NCBI GenBank assembly: GCA_009937065.1
Contig: JAACDF010000246.1
Span: 1-52,244 of the forward strand
Source: Gammaproteobacteria bacterium
GTDB taxonomy: Bacteria; Pseudomonadota; Gammaproteobacteria; Pseudomonadales; Halieaceae
Direction of reading: 5' to 3'
Length of the DNA: 52,244 nucleotides
The translations under genes were made by a program, and so were the position numbers. This document shows positions 17,788 through 26,451 of this stretch, in pieces (positions within the stretch are counted from its first letter, which is position 1; every line of letters starts with the position of its first letter). The notes under the pieces were generated by a model that was not told where the DNA came from, searched no databases, and saw only the letters and a list, made by a program, of their open reading frames with translations.

Positions 17788-18501
17788 CTAAAAAAGACGC
17801 CAGCCTTTCTCTGAGAATCGGTCGATGTCGTCTGAGTCAGGGAAGCTAAAGTAGGTGCCGGCTGGGAGATCGCCACCTTTCTTAGTAGCCAGTGATTGAA
17901 TTTGATCGACGGCCTCACATATCTGCTGCGCGCCCGGGTGGTACAGTGACAAAACCTGACTTACGTAGGTTTCGTTAGGCCTGACTGGCTGGGATTGAGT
18001 GGAAATCAAGGCACCCGAGTCGATCCGTTTGTCAGTTATCCAGTGTAGGGTGGTGCCAAGAGAAGCTTCGTCATTAAGCATAGACCAAAAGCTGGCCATG
18101 ACACCTTTGTATCGAGGTAAGAGACCCGAGTGGAGATTGATGATGCCGATGCGAGGCAGAGCAATGGCCTCGGACTTGAATATCTGTCCGAAACGAAGAC
18201 TTATTACCAAGTCTGCATCGAACTCATGAAGCACTTCGAGGTCCTCATTGTTGATGTCATTGATCGCGATTTCCTTGCAGTGACTTGCAGAGGCAAGTGC
18301 GTCAAAACTGAGGCCGGGAGCGATGGCGAAGGCTGTCTCAACTTGCGCTAGCGCCAACAATCGCGGATCACGCTTAACTGCTGAGCTACCCACCCGCTGC
18401 GAGTAAAACATCCCCAGCTCATGACCACCGAGTTGAGGAATGAGCTTATTTAGAGCCGCATGAGCATAGATGTCGCGATTATAAAAAAGGCCGATGCGCA
18501 C
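17788..18501 (-). CDS. Stand-alone formyltransferase-domain protein
   Basis: 237 residues covering only the formyl_trans_N fold of the methionyl-tRNA/GAR formyltransferase superfamily. The catalytic set is present: INLHSGLLPRYKG supplies Asn122 and His124, and RIDSGALIS supplies Asp161, with nearly the spacing of E. coli PurN. There is no C-terminal tRNA-binding domain, so it is not a normal Fmt. It may transfer or hydrolyse a formyl group on a small amine or sugar nucleotide; the acceptor is unknown. GTG at 18501 follows GGAG by eight bases. It is divergent from an APC-type permease (87 bp), which might import the substrate. Confidence 0.8.
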   Translation of the reverse strand: MRIGLFYNRDIYAHAALNKLIPQLGGHELGMFYSQRVGSSAVKRDPRLLALAQVETAFAIAPGLSFDALASASHCKEIAINDINNEDLEVLHEFDADLVISLRFGQIFKSEAIALPRIGIINLHSGLLPRYKGVMASFWSMLNDEASLGTTLHWITDKRIDSGALISTQSQPVRPNETYVSQVLSLYHPGAQQICEAVDQIQSLATKKGGDLPAGTYFSFPDSDDIDRFSEKGWRLF

Positions 18502-18588
18502 CGGTTATCTCCGCTGGTGGTGGCGGCCAGCATACTCTCTCCTTTATGCTCGATCGAGGTCTGGGATGTATTGAAGTAGGGCAAGCAG

Positions 18589-19884
18589 ATGCGCAGCTAT
18601 TCGGTTCAGGTGGCTACCGCCGTCGTGGTGGCGAACATGGTGGGGACAGGCGTGTTTACCTCGCTTGGCTTTCAGTTGCTGGAAATCGAGTCTACTGGCG
18701 CGATCCTTTGGCTGTGGGTGTTGGGTGGTCTTTGCGCACTCTGTGGGGCCTTGTGCTACGCCGAACTGGGGGCTCACCACACGGCGTCGGGTGGTGAGTA
18801 CCATTTTCTCACCGAGCTCATTCACCCCTACGCTGGGTTTCTGTCAGGTTGTGTTTCCGCCACTGTTGGCTTTGCAGCACCGATTGCTCTTGCATCACTC
18901 ACATTCGGTATTTATCTCGCCACTGCCTTCCCTTTTATACCGGCCAAGGCTTCGGCGACGATCCTGATTGCGTCAATAGTAGTCATTCATACCCGCACTT
19001 ATCGGGAGAGCTCAAGCGGGCAATACGTTCTCACCTTGCTCAAGCTTTTACTCATTGCTGCCTTCGTCGTCACTGCATTTGCAGTTGGAAATGACTTCTC
19101 GCACCAGGTGACAGGTGCCTCATTGCTGGACACCGGCGAGATAGTGTCAGGTGCGGGGGCGATTGCCTTGATTTATGTGACCTATGCCTATTCGGGTTGG
19201 AACGCTGCCACCTACATCCTTGGCGAGTTGGAGCACCCTCAACGAGACTTACCACGAGCATTAATTATCGGCTGTGCACTGGTGACAATGCTATACGTGC
19301 TTCTTAATATTGCTTTTTTGACCTCAGCCTCTATTTCATCGATGACAGGTGAAGTCGAGATTGCATTTATCGTGGCCGAAACTGTCTTGGGTGAGAGCGG
19401 TGCTTTCATCGTATCGCTGCTGCTTTCCGGTGTTTTGATTTCGACGGTCAGCGCCATGATCATGGCAGGCCCCCGAGCACTTCAGCGCTTAGGGCAGGAT
19501 TACCGAGGTTTTGCTTGGTTGGGTAAAACCAATGAGGGGGGTCTTCCCTCGAATGCAATTGTCTTCATGGGACTGGTGGCCCTCGTGTTTTTGTGGACGT
19601 CGACGTTTGAGCAAATTCTGTTATTTGCTGGGCTTGTAATGGCTGCAAATACGTTCGTCACTGTGGTCGCTGTCTTTGTAAGCAGACGGCGACGCGCAAG
19701 TGGTCGGGGCGATGGGTCTGTCTTTAATATGCCGTGGTATCCCGTTCCGGCACTGATCTTCTTGGCCATTACAGGATGGACTGTGCTCTACACAGCCGTT
19801 CAGTATCCGGTTCAATTGCTGGTGACGGCTACGGTTATCGCCCTGGGGTATCCTTTTTTTCAGCGATTTCGTTCAGTGACTTAA
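18589..19884 (+). CDS. APC superfamily amino-acid permease
   Basis: 431-residue inner-membrane protein with about twelve hydrophobic helices. ANMVGTGVFTSLGFQL matches the unwound first helix of APC amino-acid transporters that binds the substrate amino and carboxyl groups, and SGGEYHFLTE together with YSGWNAATYILGELEHPQRDLPRAL are typical later blocks of the same family. Likely transports an amino acid or amine by proton symport or exchange. ATG 18589 is preceded only by a weak purine stretch. It faces the formyltransferase gene divergently and is followed by an MFS gene 194 bp downstream on the same strand, in a gap containing a 6-bp hairpin (19968-19987) without a T-run. Confidence 0.9.
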   Translation: MRSYSVQVATAVVVANMVGTGVFTSLGFQLLEIESTGAILWLWVLGGLCALCGALCYAELGAHHTASGGEYHFLTELIHPYAGFLSGCVSATVGFAAPIALASLTFGIYLATAFPFIPAKASATILIASIVVIHTRTYRESSSGQYVLTLLKLLLIAAFVVTAFAVGNDFSHQVTGASLLDTGEIVSGAGAIALIYVTYAYSGWNAATYILGELEHPQRDLPRALIIGCALVTMLYVLLNIAFLTSASISSMTGEVEIAFIVAETVLGESGAFIVSLLLSGVLISTVSAMIMAGPRALQRLGQDYRGFAWLGKTNEGGLPSNAIVFMGLVALVFLWTSTFEQILLFAGLVMAANTFVTVVAVFVSRRRRASGRGDGSVFNMPWYPVPALIFLAITGWTVLYTAVQYPVQLLVTATVIALGYPFFQRFRSVT

Positions 19885-20078
19885 TCTTGGGCCATCATCT
19901 TATTTCTGATTGCTGACCTCGATGCCTACGACCTTTCATTGAAGGGTAAGTGAATTGAGGTTTAGAAGCCTGTTTTTCAAGACAGGCCTATGCCTTGGTC
20001 CGAGTGTCGTGTAGTTTTACTTGCGATGAGCATCTCGGAAGAGACTCGTTACCTCAATAAAACAAATAGTGGTAGTTC

Positions 20079-21383
20079 ATGACTGACTCAACTGATGCGG
20101 CAGAAACCGCAAACAACCCATATGCGTCAACAAAGGCGGCGTATTACGCCCTCGGCATCCTCACCCTCGTCTACAGCATAAATTTCATTGACCGGCAGCT
20201 GCTGTCGATTCTACAGGAGTCGATAAAAGCTGACCTGATGCTGAGCGATGCGCAGCTTGGCCTACTGACCGGTTTTGCCTTCGCCGTGTTCTATACCTTC
20301 GCTGGCTTGCCTATTGCGAGTCTCGCAGACAGGAGCAATCGAAGAAATATTGTCGCCGTCTCACTCACCATCTGGAGTGGTATGACAGCGATCAGCGGCT
20401 TGGCACAAAACTACTGGCAGCTGTTAGCAGCACGTGTGGGTGTGGGTATTGGTGAGGCAGGCGGCAGTCCGCCCTCGCATTCGATGATTTCAGATATGTT
20501 CCCGCCTGAGAAGCGTGCCAGCGCTATTGGTTTTTATTCCACTGGCATCAGCATCGGCATCTTGTTCGGCTTTCTTTTTGGCGGCTGGCTGAATGAATTC
20601 TTTGGATGGCGAGTCGCTTTTTTTGTCGTCGGTATCCCGGGAGTGATTCTCGCTTTGGTGCTATACCTGACGGTACCTGAGCCGATTCGCGGCCTTGCGG
20701 AAAACAAGGCATCCAGTGGCGACAACCCTTCCATGATGACGGTCTTCAAGGTGTTGTTGAGTCGACGTTCGTTTTTGTTAATGGCGTTAGGTGCGGCGAT
20801 GAATGCCTTCGCTGGCTACAGTACCTCCAACTGGGTTGCATCTTTCATGATTAGAACGCATGAAATGCCCACCGGCGAGCTCGGTACATGGCTTGCGTTG
20901 ATTATTGGTGGCGGTGGCGCGATTGGCGTCTTTAGCTCGGGTGTTATCGCGGATAAGCTTGGGAAGAATGATAAGCGCTGGTACATGTGGGTTGCAGCGT
21001 GCGCTGCAGCAATTTCAGTTCCCTTCCAGATAGCTACTTTTTGGGTTGATGGTCCATACGCAGCGCTTATGTGTATGACGATTCCATCGATTCTCGCTAA
21101 TGCTTATCTAGGTGCAACAATTGCGAGTGTCCATAGTATGGTGGGCCTGAAGATGCGAGCCGTCTCCTCGGCCTTACTGTTCTTCATTCTGAACATCATT
21201 GGATTGGGTATGGGGCCTACAACCGTAGGATTAGTCAGTGATTCACTGGTGGATCAGCACGGTGTCGATTCCTTACGCTATGCCATGATGTACATCATCC
21301 CGACTGCCATGGCTATCTCAGGTGCGCTCTATATGTTTGCCTCCCGTTATATCAGGGAGGATTTATCGAATGCGCCTGACTAA
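20079..21383 (+). CDS. MFS transporter, Spinster-like
   Basis: 434 residues with twelve predicted helices. NFIDRQLLSILQESIKADL at the first helix, GLPIASLADRSNRRNIV as the MFS A-motif between TM2 and TM3, and GVGIGEAGGSPPSHSMISD at TM4 are typical of the Spinster-type subgroup often annotated in marine Gammaproteobacteria; the substrate is unknown (organic acids, lipids or aromatics in relatives). The start at 20079 has a weak Shine-Dalgarno. A good terminator follows at 21406, separating it from the convergent acylase gene. Confidence 0.9.
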   Translation: MTDSTDAAETANNPYASTKAAYYALGILTLVYSINFIDRQLLSILQESIKADLMLSDAQLGLLTGFAFAVFYTFAGLPIASLADRSNRRNIVAVSLTIWSGMTAISGLAQNYWQLLAARVGVGIGEAGGSPPSHSMISDMFPPEKRASAIGFYSTGISIGILFGFLFGGWLNEFFGWRVAFFVVGIPGVILALVLYLTVPEPIRGLAENKASSGDNPSMMTVFKVLLSRRSFLLMALGAAMNAFAGYSTSNWVASFMIRTHEMPTGELGTWLALIIGGGGAIGVFSSGVIADKLGKNDKRWYMWVAACAAAISVPFQIATFWVDGPYAALMCMTIPSILANAYLGATIASVHSMVGLKMRAVSSALLFFILNIIGLGMGPTTVGLVSDSLVDQHGVDSLRYAMMYIIPTAMAISGALYMFASRYIREDLSNAPD

Positions 21384-21405
21384 CGATATGCCGTAGCATT
21401 TGAAG

Positions 21406-21428
21406 AGCCCGCTTCCGCGGGCTTTTTT
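21406..21428 (+). terminator. Rho-independent terminator after the MFS gene
   Basis: AGCCCGC-TTCC-GCGGGCT is a perfect 7-bp stem with a 4-nt loop and a six-T tail, 22 bp after the MFS stop and just before the end of the convergent penicillin acylase gene. Confidence 0.88.
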
Positions 21429-21432
21429 GTGT

Positions 21433-23916
21433 TCAATCAACCGATCGAAGCACGCGCCGCGATACGGCATTGGTGTCGATGTCGGTTGGAGTGAAGCGTA
21501 CCGGCCGCCATGACTTCTCTGCATAGAGTTGGGTTTGGTCATCGAAGTGTGGTGACTCAGGGTCACCTGATTGCGAGTAGGACAAAATGGCCTCCGCCTC
21601 TGGGCCCGTGTCACTCCAGCCAAGTGTCATGATGAAGCTGGAACCATGCACGACGTTGTAGCCCGACTTTGACAAACTATTACTATCCCCAGCGAATTCA
21701 TTACTGCCCGTAAAGATGGGCGTTTCGGTTGGGTTATTACCCACTGTGGTGCTCATTTGGAGGTTTGCAATACCTTCGTGCCGGTTGCCGCCGTGGACCG
21801 GGTATTGACGTTCAAAGCGGTGGCCGATCTGTAAATTACCAAGGGCCGTATCGAGCCTAATACCCTCGTCGTCGAGAAGTAAGACCGCTCGGGCCAGTCG
21901 GTCAAGAGCCAAGTCAGGATTCGCAAGCCCTGAGGGGGTGGTAGCAGCTTCCATTGGATTAAATGGCTGCTTAAAAAGTGATGAGCCAAGGTATGTCTCA
22001 TCTGCTGGGTACTGTGTGATCCATTCTCTAAACAAAACAGCGCCACGAGATTCGCTGTTGAAGCGACGATCCCAGGCAGTCAGCGTCCCGCAAGCCTCTT
22101 GCAGATCGACCGTGACCCGGTCGATGACCCGCTGAGGATTTGCAGCGCAGGCCTCGAGCAACTCAGGTAGCAGCATGTCCGCTGTCAGGCTTTCATTACT
22201 GAACAAGGCGGTCTGCATTTCATTGCGATTAAATTTTCCATCCGCGCCCGCGTGGCCATATGGGCTATCGGGGCGCAGTAAGGCTATGTTCATTCGTGTG
22301 CGAACGCTGCGCGGTGTCATTGTTGGTCCGTACAGGGGTGACAGCGCCGCCGCAGGCTTCTCAGGATCACTTAGCCAATAGCTGTCATTTGCATTGAAGA
22401 CATACTCGTCGCTCTCGACGAGTGGTCGCCGCTCAAACGGCTCGGTGTGAGGTACAGGCGAGCTTGTCTCCAACCAATCGGTACTTTGCTGACTACCATC
22501 GAGAATGACGAGTCCTCGAGAGAGATAGAGATAGTGCAGTTTAGGGGCAGCTTTTAGGGTGTTATGCCAAGAAAGAATCGCTTCGTCGCTCAGTGCGCCA
22601 ACGTTTGAGTTATCTATGTAAACTGCGCGTCCGTCTGCCGACGCCGCGATTGTATTAACCCACGGCATAGCGTTGTAGGTTCGGTGTGCTTCGATAAACG
22701 CATCCATGCTTTTCGCACTACCCATGGCTTGCCATTGCGCGAAAGTATGGATATTTGACGCATTGGCATCGCGGACTGCAAACACGGCAAAAGGTTCATT
22801 GGTCAGCCCCGGCAGGGCCATCAGAGGGCCATGGTGCGAGAACCATACGGCATGTTTTTTCTCGGTTAATGCATCGGGTGTTTTCACATTAACGCTCACC
22901 TCAACGGAACTGAGATCGCGCCACTCATTTTCCCATCGGTACTGCAGGGGGTTGTCCGGATTGAGTGCAAGCTGATAGATCACGGTGCGTTTCGAATTTG
23001 AGACCGTATGGGACCAACCTACCGCCTTGTTAAAGCCGACAGCGATGCCAGGAGCGCCGATCAAGCCAGCGCCATAGGCATCGTATACGCCGGGGATGGT
23101 GAGGTGTTTCTCCCAGAAGCGGGCAATGCCGTACCAGGGATAATGCGGATTGGCCAATAGCAGCCCTTTACCGTTTTCTGATCGCTTGGAGGCGATGGCC
23201 CAGGCATTAGACCCCATGTCGCGGAGCTTCATTTCAGTTAGCGTATCGCGTAAGGGTGGCGCTGTCCCGAGCGCTGCAATAGCAGCACTTTTCTCGGGCG
23301 GTGAGGCGGGTGGTGTAGCTGCTGTGATGGCCCCTGCTATTCGCGGCAAGGTGTATACCAAGGTAACGTATTGAGCCATGAACTCCGTTGCTGTGACCGG
23401 TCGTACCCATGCAGCCTCATCACACCAGGATCCAAATTTGCCAGCCCGCTCACTAACGAACTGGTTGTATCCTGCGGCGTAACCCTCAATCCACTCTTTT
23501 ATCTGGGGCTCTTGTGCCCCGAGTGCCGCGCTAGCCTTACCAGGAATGCCAAGCGCTTTGACAACGATGTCTCTGCTTAGGTTACGGTTACTGGGGCCTG
23601 GGCCAAAAATCGCCGCGCTCTCACCACGTGATTGGACCAGAGCCAGCGCCATATTACAGATGTGATCTTCCGCTGCCGTATAGGCCTCGCCAAACCCCAA
23701 GGCTCCCCAGGAGTCAGCCGTGATATGCGGAATACCGAATTCCGTCTTGACGATAGTTGCCTCGTAGCGGGGTGCCTCGTCAGTCTCGACTCTATTGCAT
23801 CCAAGACTGAGTGAGAGTCCGCCAAAAGCTAGGGCGGTTGCTACAAGTCGTACGAGATTCTTTTTACGTGGAAAGGTACTCGTATCGGCTAGTTTTTCCA
23901 GAGAGGGTGAATGCAT
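21433..23916 (-). CDS. Penicillin acylase family Ntn-hydrolase (possible AHL acylase)
   Basis: 827-residue precursor of a self-cleaving amidase. An alpha-chain region (GFGEAYTAAEDHICNMALAL) is followed by a spacer and the autoprocessing site MGSNAWAIASKR, where Ser236 would become the N-terminal nucleophile of the beta chain. LLANPHYPW and later KAVGWSHTVSN are typical beta-chain blocks. Members cleave fatty-acyl amides, including penicillins and acyl-homoserine lactones (PvdQ/QuiP type). A hydrophobic segment ending SLSLGC near residue 40 suggests export, possibly as a lipoprotein, although the lipobox is imperfect and the n-region long. It is the last gene of a minus-strand run, 101 bp after a hydratase-like gene, with an inverted repeat in the gap. 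Confidence 0.9.
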   Translation of the reverse strand: MHSPSLEKLADTSTFPRKKNLVRLVATALAFGGLSLSLGCNRVETDEAPRYEATIVKTEFGIPHITADSWGALGFGEAYTAAEDHICNMALALVQSRGESAAIFGPGPSNRNLSRDIVVKALGIPGKASAALGAQEPQIKEWIEGYAAGYNQFVSERAGKFGSWCDEAAWVRPVTATEFMAQYVTLVYTLPRIAGAITAATPPASPPEKSAAIAALGTAPPLRDTLTEMKLRDMGSNAWAIASKRSENGKGLLLANPHYPWYGIARFWEKHLTIPGVYDAYGAGLIGAPGIAVGFNKAVGWSHTVSNSKRTVIYQLALNPDNPLQYRWENEWRDLSSVEVSVNVKTPDALTEKKHAVWFSHHGPLMALPGLTNEPFAVFAVRDANASNIHTFAQWQAMGSAKSMDAFIEAHRTYNAMPWVNTIAASADGRAVYIDNSNVGALSDEAILSWHNTLKAAPKLHYLYLSRGLVILDGSQQSTDWLETSSPVPHTEPFERRPLVESDEYVFNANDSYWLSDPEKPAAALSPLYGPTMTPRSVRTRMNIALLRPDSPYGHAGADGKFNRNEMQTALFSNESLTADMLLPELLEACAANPQRVIDRVTVDLQEACGTLTAWDRRFNSESRGAVLFREWITQYPADETYLGSSLFKQPFNPMEAATTPSGLANPDLALDRLARAVLLLDDEGIRLDTALGNLQIGHRFERQYPVHGGNRHEGIANLQMSTTVGNNPTETPIFTGSNEFAGDSNSLSKSGYNVVHGSSFIMTLGWSDTGPEAEAILSYSQSGDPESPHFDDQTQLYAEKSWRPVRFTPTDIDTNAVSRRVLRSVD

Positions 23917-23944
23917 ATGGAATCTCTTGTTGTATGTAGTTAAC

Positions 23945-23970
23945 GCGCCACTCGTTCGGTTATCTGGCGC
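23945..23970. promoter_or_regulatory. Inverted repeat upstream of the acylase gene
   Basis: GCGCCA and TGGCGC form a perfect 6-bp inverted repeat separated by 14 bases, 29 bp before the acylase start. It may be an operator or a leader hairpin; there is no T-run to make it a terminator of the upstream operon. Confidence 0.25.
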
Positions 23971-24017
23971 ATGAGTGACTTAAGCGCGGTGATTTAGAGA
24001 CTGTCGAAGCCCCTAAA

Positions 24018-24740
24018 TCATTCGATGATGAATTCAATCGTACCCAGTGGCCCGTAGCTGGCTTCATAGTGACCGGGGTCTGCTTCCATCGCTGCTCCGT
24101 TGGTGCCGGTCAATAATACGCCCTCCTGCGGGATCGCGAATCCGACAGTCTCTGCTTTGCTAACACACCAAGCGAGCGCCGCTTCTGGACCGCCAAATGA
24201 GTCCAGTGGCGATGCTGAGAGAACTACTTTACCGTCCCGTTTGAGCGTAATTTCAATGTCCGCGAGGGCATTGAAGTCGAAGCTCTCCCACGCATTCATC
24301 TCACCTAAAATAAATTGATCTGCACCTAAATTACACAGCGTTACGTTACCAGGCGTCATATCTTCTGGCTGGCAAAAATCCAAATGAATCAATTCAACGG
24401 CAGGACCAATGCTGATGGCGCTTCCGTCAGCGTTCAGACGTATACCCAGCTCACACTCGATGCGACGGCTGTGCGTGTGCGAAAGCGTCGACTTATTCGC
24501 TGTTTCACTGTGCTGGTAAAGCAGCCCGAGTAAAGGTTCGTCGAGCCCAAAGAGAGCTTGCAGGTCCTTGTTTGTAATCCCAGCCTTCAGCCCTGCCGCA
24601 CCCTCAGCTGATACATGCTCCATTAGTTGGGGGATCAGGGAATATGCCTCGGTGACCGTAATTCCCGATGGGAATTTGGGCAGAGATGTTTTCGTCTTAA
24701 TTGCGCCGGCAAGACTCGCTACGAAGGCATTTAAACTCAT
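24018..24740 (-). CDS. 2-keto-4-pentenoate hydratase-like (MhpD/fumarylacetoacetase fold) protein
   Basis: 240 residues. The segment RRIECELGIRLNADG resembles the metal-binding E-x-E of MhpD-type hydratases and PAVELIHLDF the third acidic ligand region; TPGNVTLCNLGADQFILGE matches the following strand, and GFAIPQEGVLLTGTNGA corresponds to the GD-V-LTG block. Family members hydrate 2-hydroxy-penta-2,4-dienoates after meta-cleavage or decarboxylate related acids. The protein is slightly shorter than the ~260-residue norm. It is the fifth gene of a minus-strand operon (36 bp after the TauD gene), implying a late step on a keto acid. The Shine-Dalgarno (GAGG) is some 12 bases upstream. Confidence 0.8.
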   Translation of the reverse strand: MSLNAFVASLAGAIKTKTSLPKFPSGITVTEAYSLIPQLMEHVSAEGAAGLKAGITNKDLQALFGLDEPLLGLLYQHSETANKSTLSHTHSRRIECELGIRLNADGSAISIGPAVELIHLDFCQPEDMTPGNVTLCNLGADQFILGEMNAWESFDFNALADIEITLKRDGKVVLSASPLDSFGGPEAALAWCVSKAETVGFAIPQEGVLLTGTNGAAMEADPGHYEASYGPLGTIEFIIE

Positions 24741-24776
24741 TTAGTTGTTGTACCTCACTGGTCGACTTGCGACGGA

Positions 24777-25625
24777 TTACCATCGGGTATCGGCGATCGT
24801 AACCCGGTGTAATAGCCTGTCGTAACCGTCGAAACCGCCGGTTGCTGAGTGTAAGAGTGACCGATTGTCCCAAATCACCAACATGTCTTTTTCCCACCGG
24901 TGGCGGTACTGGAATTTCTCCTGTGTTTGATGAACATACAGTTCCATTAGCAGGGCCTGAGAGTCTTCAGCCGACATATCCTCGAAACGCTGGATGTAGG
25001 CCGCAGATGAAAAAAGCGCTTTGGTACCTGTCTCGTGGTGCTCTCGCACTAGTGGATGGGCGCAGGTTTCGCGCGCTTTTTCACTGGGCTTAATTTGCAT
25101 GCTCCGGCCACTTTCTTGGTCACTACTGCCGTAAGCACCGTCAGGCGCATACCCAAAAGCTGCTGAGTGGATAGCTGTCAGCCCCTCTACTTTCGCTCTA
25201 AGGTCATCGGGCATCTCTTCGTGAGCTTTGACCTGATCAGCGAAGAGTGTATCTCCTCCGTGGGGTGGAATCGTAATACCGAAGAGCGCCGTTCCTGCCG
25301 GAGGGATATCCATAAAACTCCAGTCAGTGTGGAAGATCTCTGCAAAAATAGATGTTTTTTCGTCGGCATCTCGCTGTATGGCGCAAATATTAGGGTAGCC
25401 ATCGATGTGTCCGAAAAATGGATCTTCGCCAATATCGCCAAAGTATTGTGCTACGCGCTCAAGGTCTTCCGGACTGAGTGCTTGATTTGGGAAGGCAATA
25501 ACCTTGTGCTCTAGCCAAAGCTGTCGTAGCTCGGCGATTTGGTGATTACTGAGATCCTGAGTAAGGTCAATACCCTCAATACGCGCACCACATGCTTGTC
25601 CCGATGGGGTAACGGTCAAGGTCAT
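24777..25625 (-). CDS. TauD/TfdA family 2-oxoglutarate, Fe(II)-dependent dioxygenase
   Basis: 282 residues, normal for the family. The facial triad is FHTDWSF (His99, Asp101) plus the distal histidine in NRSLLHSATGG, and the 2-oxoglutarate arginine lies in DRLLHRVTI; MPPAGT-type residues appear as DIPPAGTALFGI. These enzymes hydroxylate a carbon next to an oxygen, nitrogen or sulfur substituent, releasing e.g. sulfite from taurine or a phenol from aryloxyalkanoates. The substrate here is unknown; the operon (GST, CoA-transferase, SDR, hydratase) points to an organic acid or ether rather than taurine (inference). GGAG lies eight bases before ATG 25625. Confidence 0.92.
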   Translation of the reverse strand: MTLTVTPSGQACGARIEGIDLTQDLSNHQIAELRQLWLEHKVIAFPNQALSPEDLERVAQYFGDIGEDPFFGHIDGYPNICAIQRDADEKTSIFAEIFHTDWSFMDIPPAGTALFGITIPPHGGDTLFADQVKAHEEMPDDLRAKVEGLTAIHSAAFGYAPDGAYGSSDQESGRSMQIKPSEKARETCAHPLVREHHETGTKALFSSAAYIQRFEDMSAEDSQALLMELYVHQTQEKFQYRHRWEKDMLVIWDNRSLLHSATGGFDGYDRLLHRVTIADTRW

Positions 25626-25665
25626 AAAGCATTCTCCATTTATTATTCTTTTATAAAATTCTAGG

Positions 25666-26433
25666 TTATGGCGCGTGATTCCACCATGCCAAATCCGAGT
25701 ACGCTCTCAAATCAAGTTCATGTGTCCAGGCCGACCGATGTTGATGCGCAATATGGTAGTAGGTCTCGGCCATTTCGGCGGGCAAGAGAAGTCCGTCGTG
25801 TTCCATGCCGCGGGTTTCGCGTAATTTTTCAAACATCTCAGGGCCCAACATTTTACCAAGGGTGTCGGGGGCATCGACAGCACCATCGACGATAATATGG
25901 GCAACGTGAATGCCTTTCGATGCGTACTCTGCATTTAAGGTTTGGCATAGCATACGTCGGCCACCCATGGCTGCGGCGTGGGAATGTTGTCCGGCATTGC
26001 CTCGCACGGCAGCGGTTGCCGAGGTGACTATAATAGTGCCCTTGCCACGGGCTTCCATTGCAGGAATCACAGATTTCGCAAGCCGGAATAGCCCCATGCA
26101 GGCCATCTTCCAGCCCAGCTCAAACGTTTTCAGTGCAGTTGATTCGAGGGGGCGATTACCGATCTGCGCGCCGAGATTGAAGAGGACGACCTCGATGTGA
26201 CCGATCTGTTCGACTTCCTCGATCAGTTTCTCGATAGCACCGTCTTCCACAGCATTGAGCATGTGACCCGATGCCGATCCGCCTGCAGATTCGATGCCTG
26301 TGACAAGCTTCTCGAGACCCTCGGTATCGCTCCGACGACAAAGTGCTGCGTGGTATCCGTTGGCGGCAAATTTCATCCCCACGGAGCCACCGATGCCAGC
26401 GCCTGCACCAATAATCAAACATACTTTTTTCAT
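25666..26433 (-). CDS. SDR-fold protein lacking the canonical Tyr-x3-Lys pair
   Basis: 255 residues with an intact cofactor motif GAGAGIGGSVG, a strand/helix pattern of SDRs and VTSATAAVRG, which contains the usual serine. At the expected YxxxK position the sequence reads QHSHAAAMGGRRML, so tyrosine is replaced by His and lysine by Met (or the pair is missing altogether). The fold and dinucleotide binding should be kept, but catalysis must differ or be lost. It lies 40 bp before the TauD gene and 15 bp after the CoA-transferase stop, inside the operon. ATG 26433 is preferred over GTG 26436 because GGAGAG then sits seven bases upstream. Confidence 0.85.
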   Translation of the reverse strand: MKKVCLIIGAGAGIGGSVGMKFAANGYHAALCRRSDTEGLEKLVTGIESAGGSASGHMLNAVEDGAIEKLIEEVEQIGHIEVVLFNLGAQIGNRPLESTALKTFELGWKMACMGLFRLAKSVIPAMEARGKGTIIVTSATAAVRGNAGQHSHAAAMGGRRMLCQTLNAEYASKGIHVAHIIVDGAVDAPDTLGKMLGPEMFEKLRETRGMEHDGLLLPAEMAETYYHIAHQHRSAWTHELDLRAYSDLAWWNHAP

Positions 26434-26451
26434 CACAGTACTCTCCGGTTC

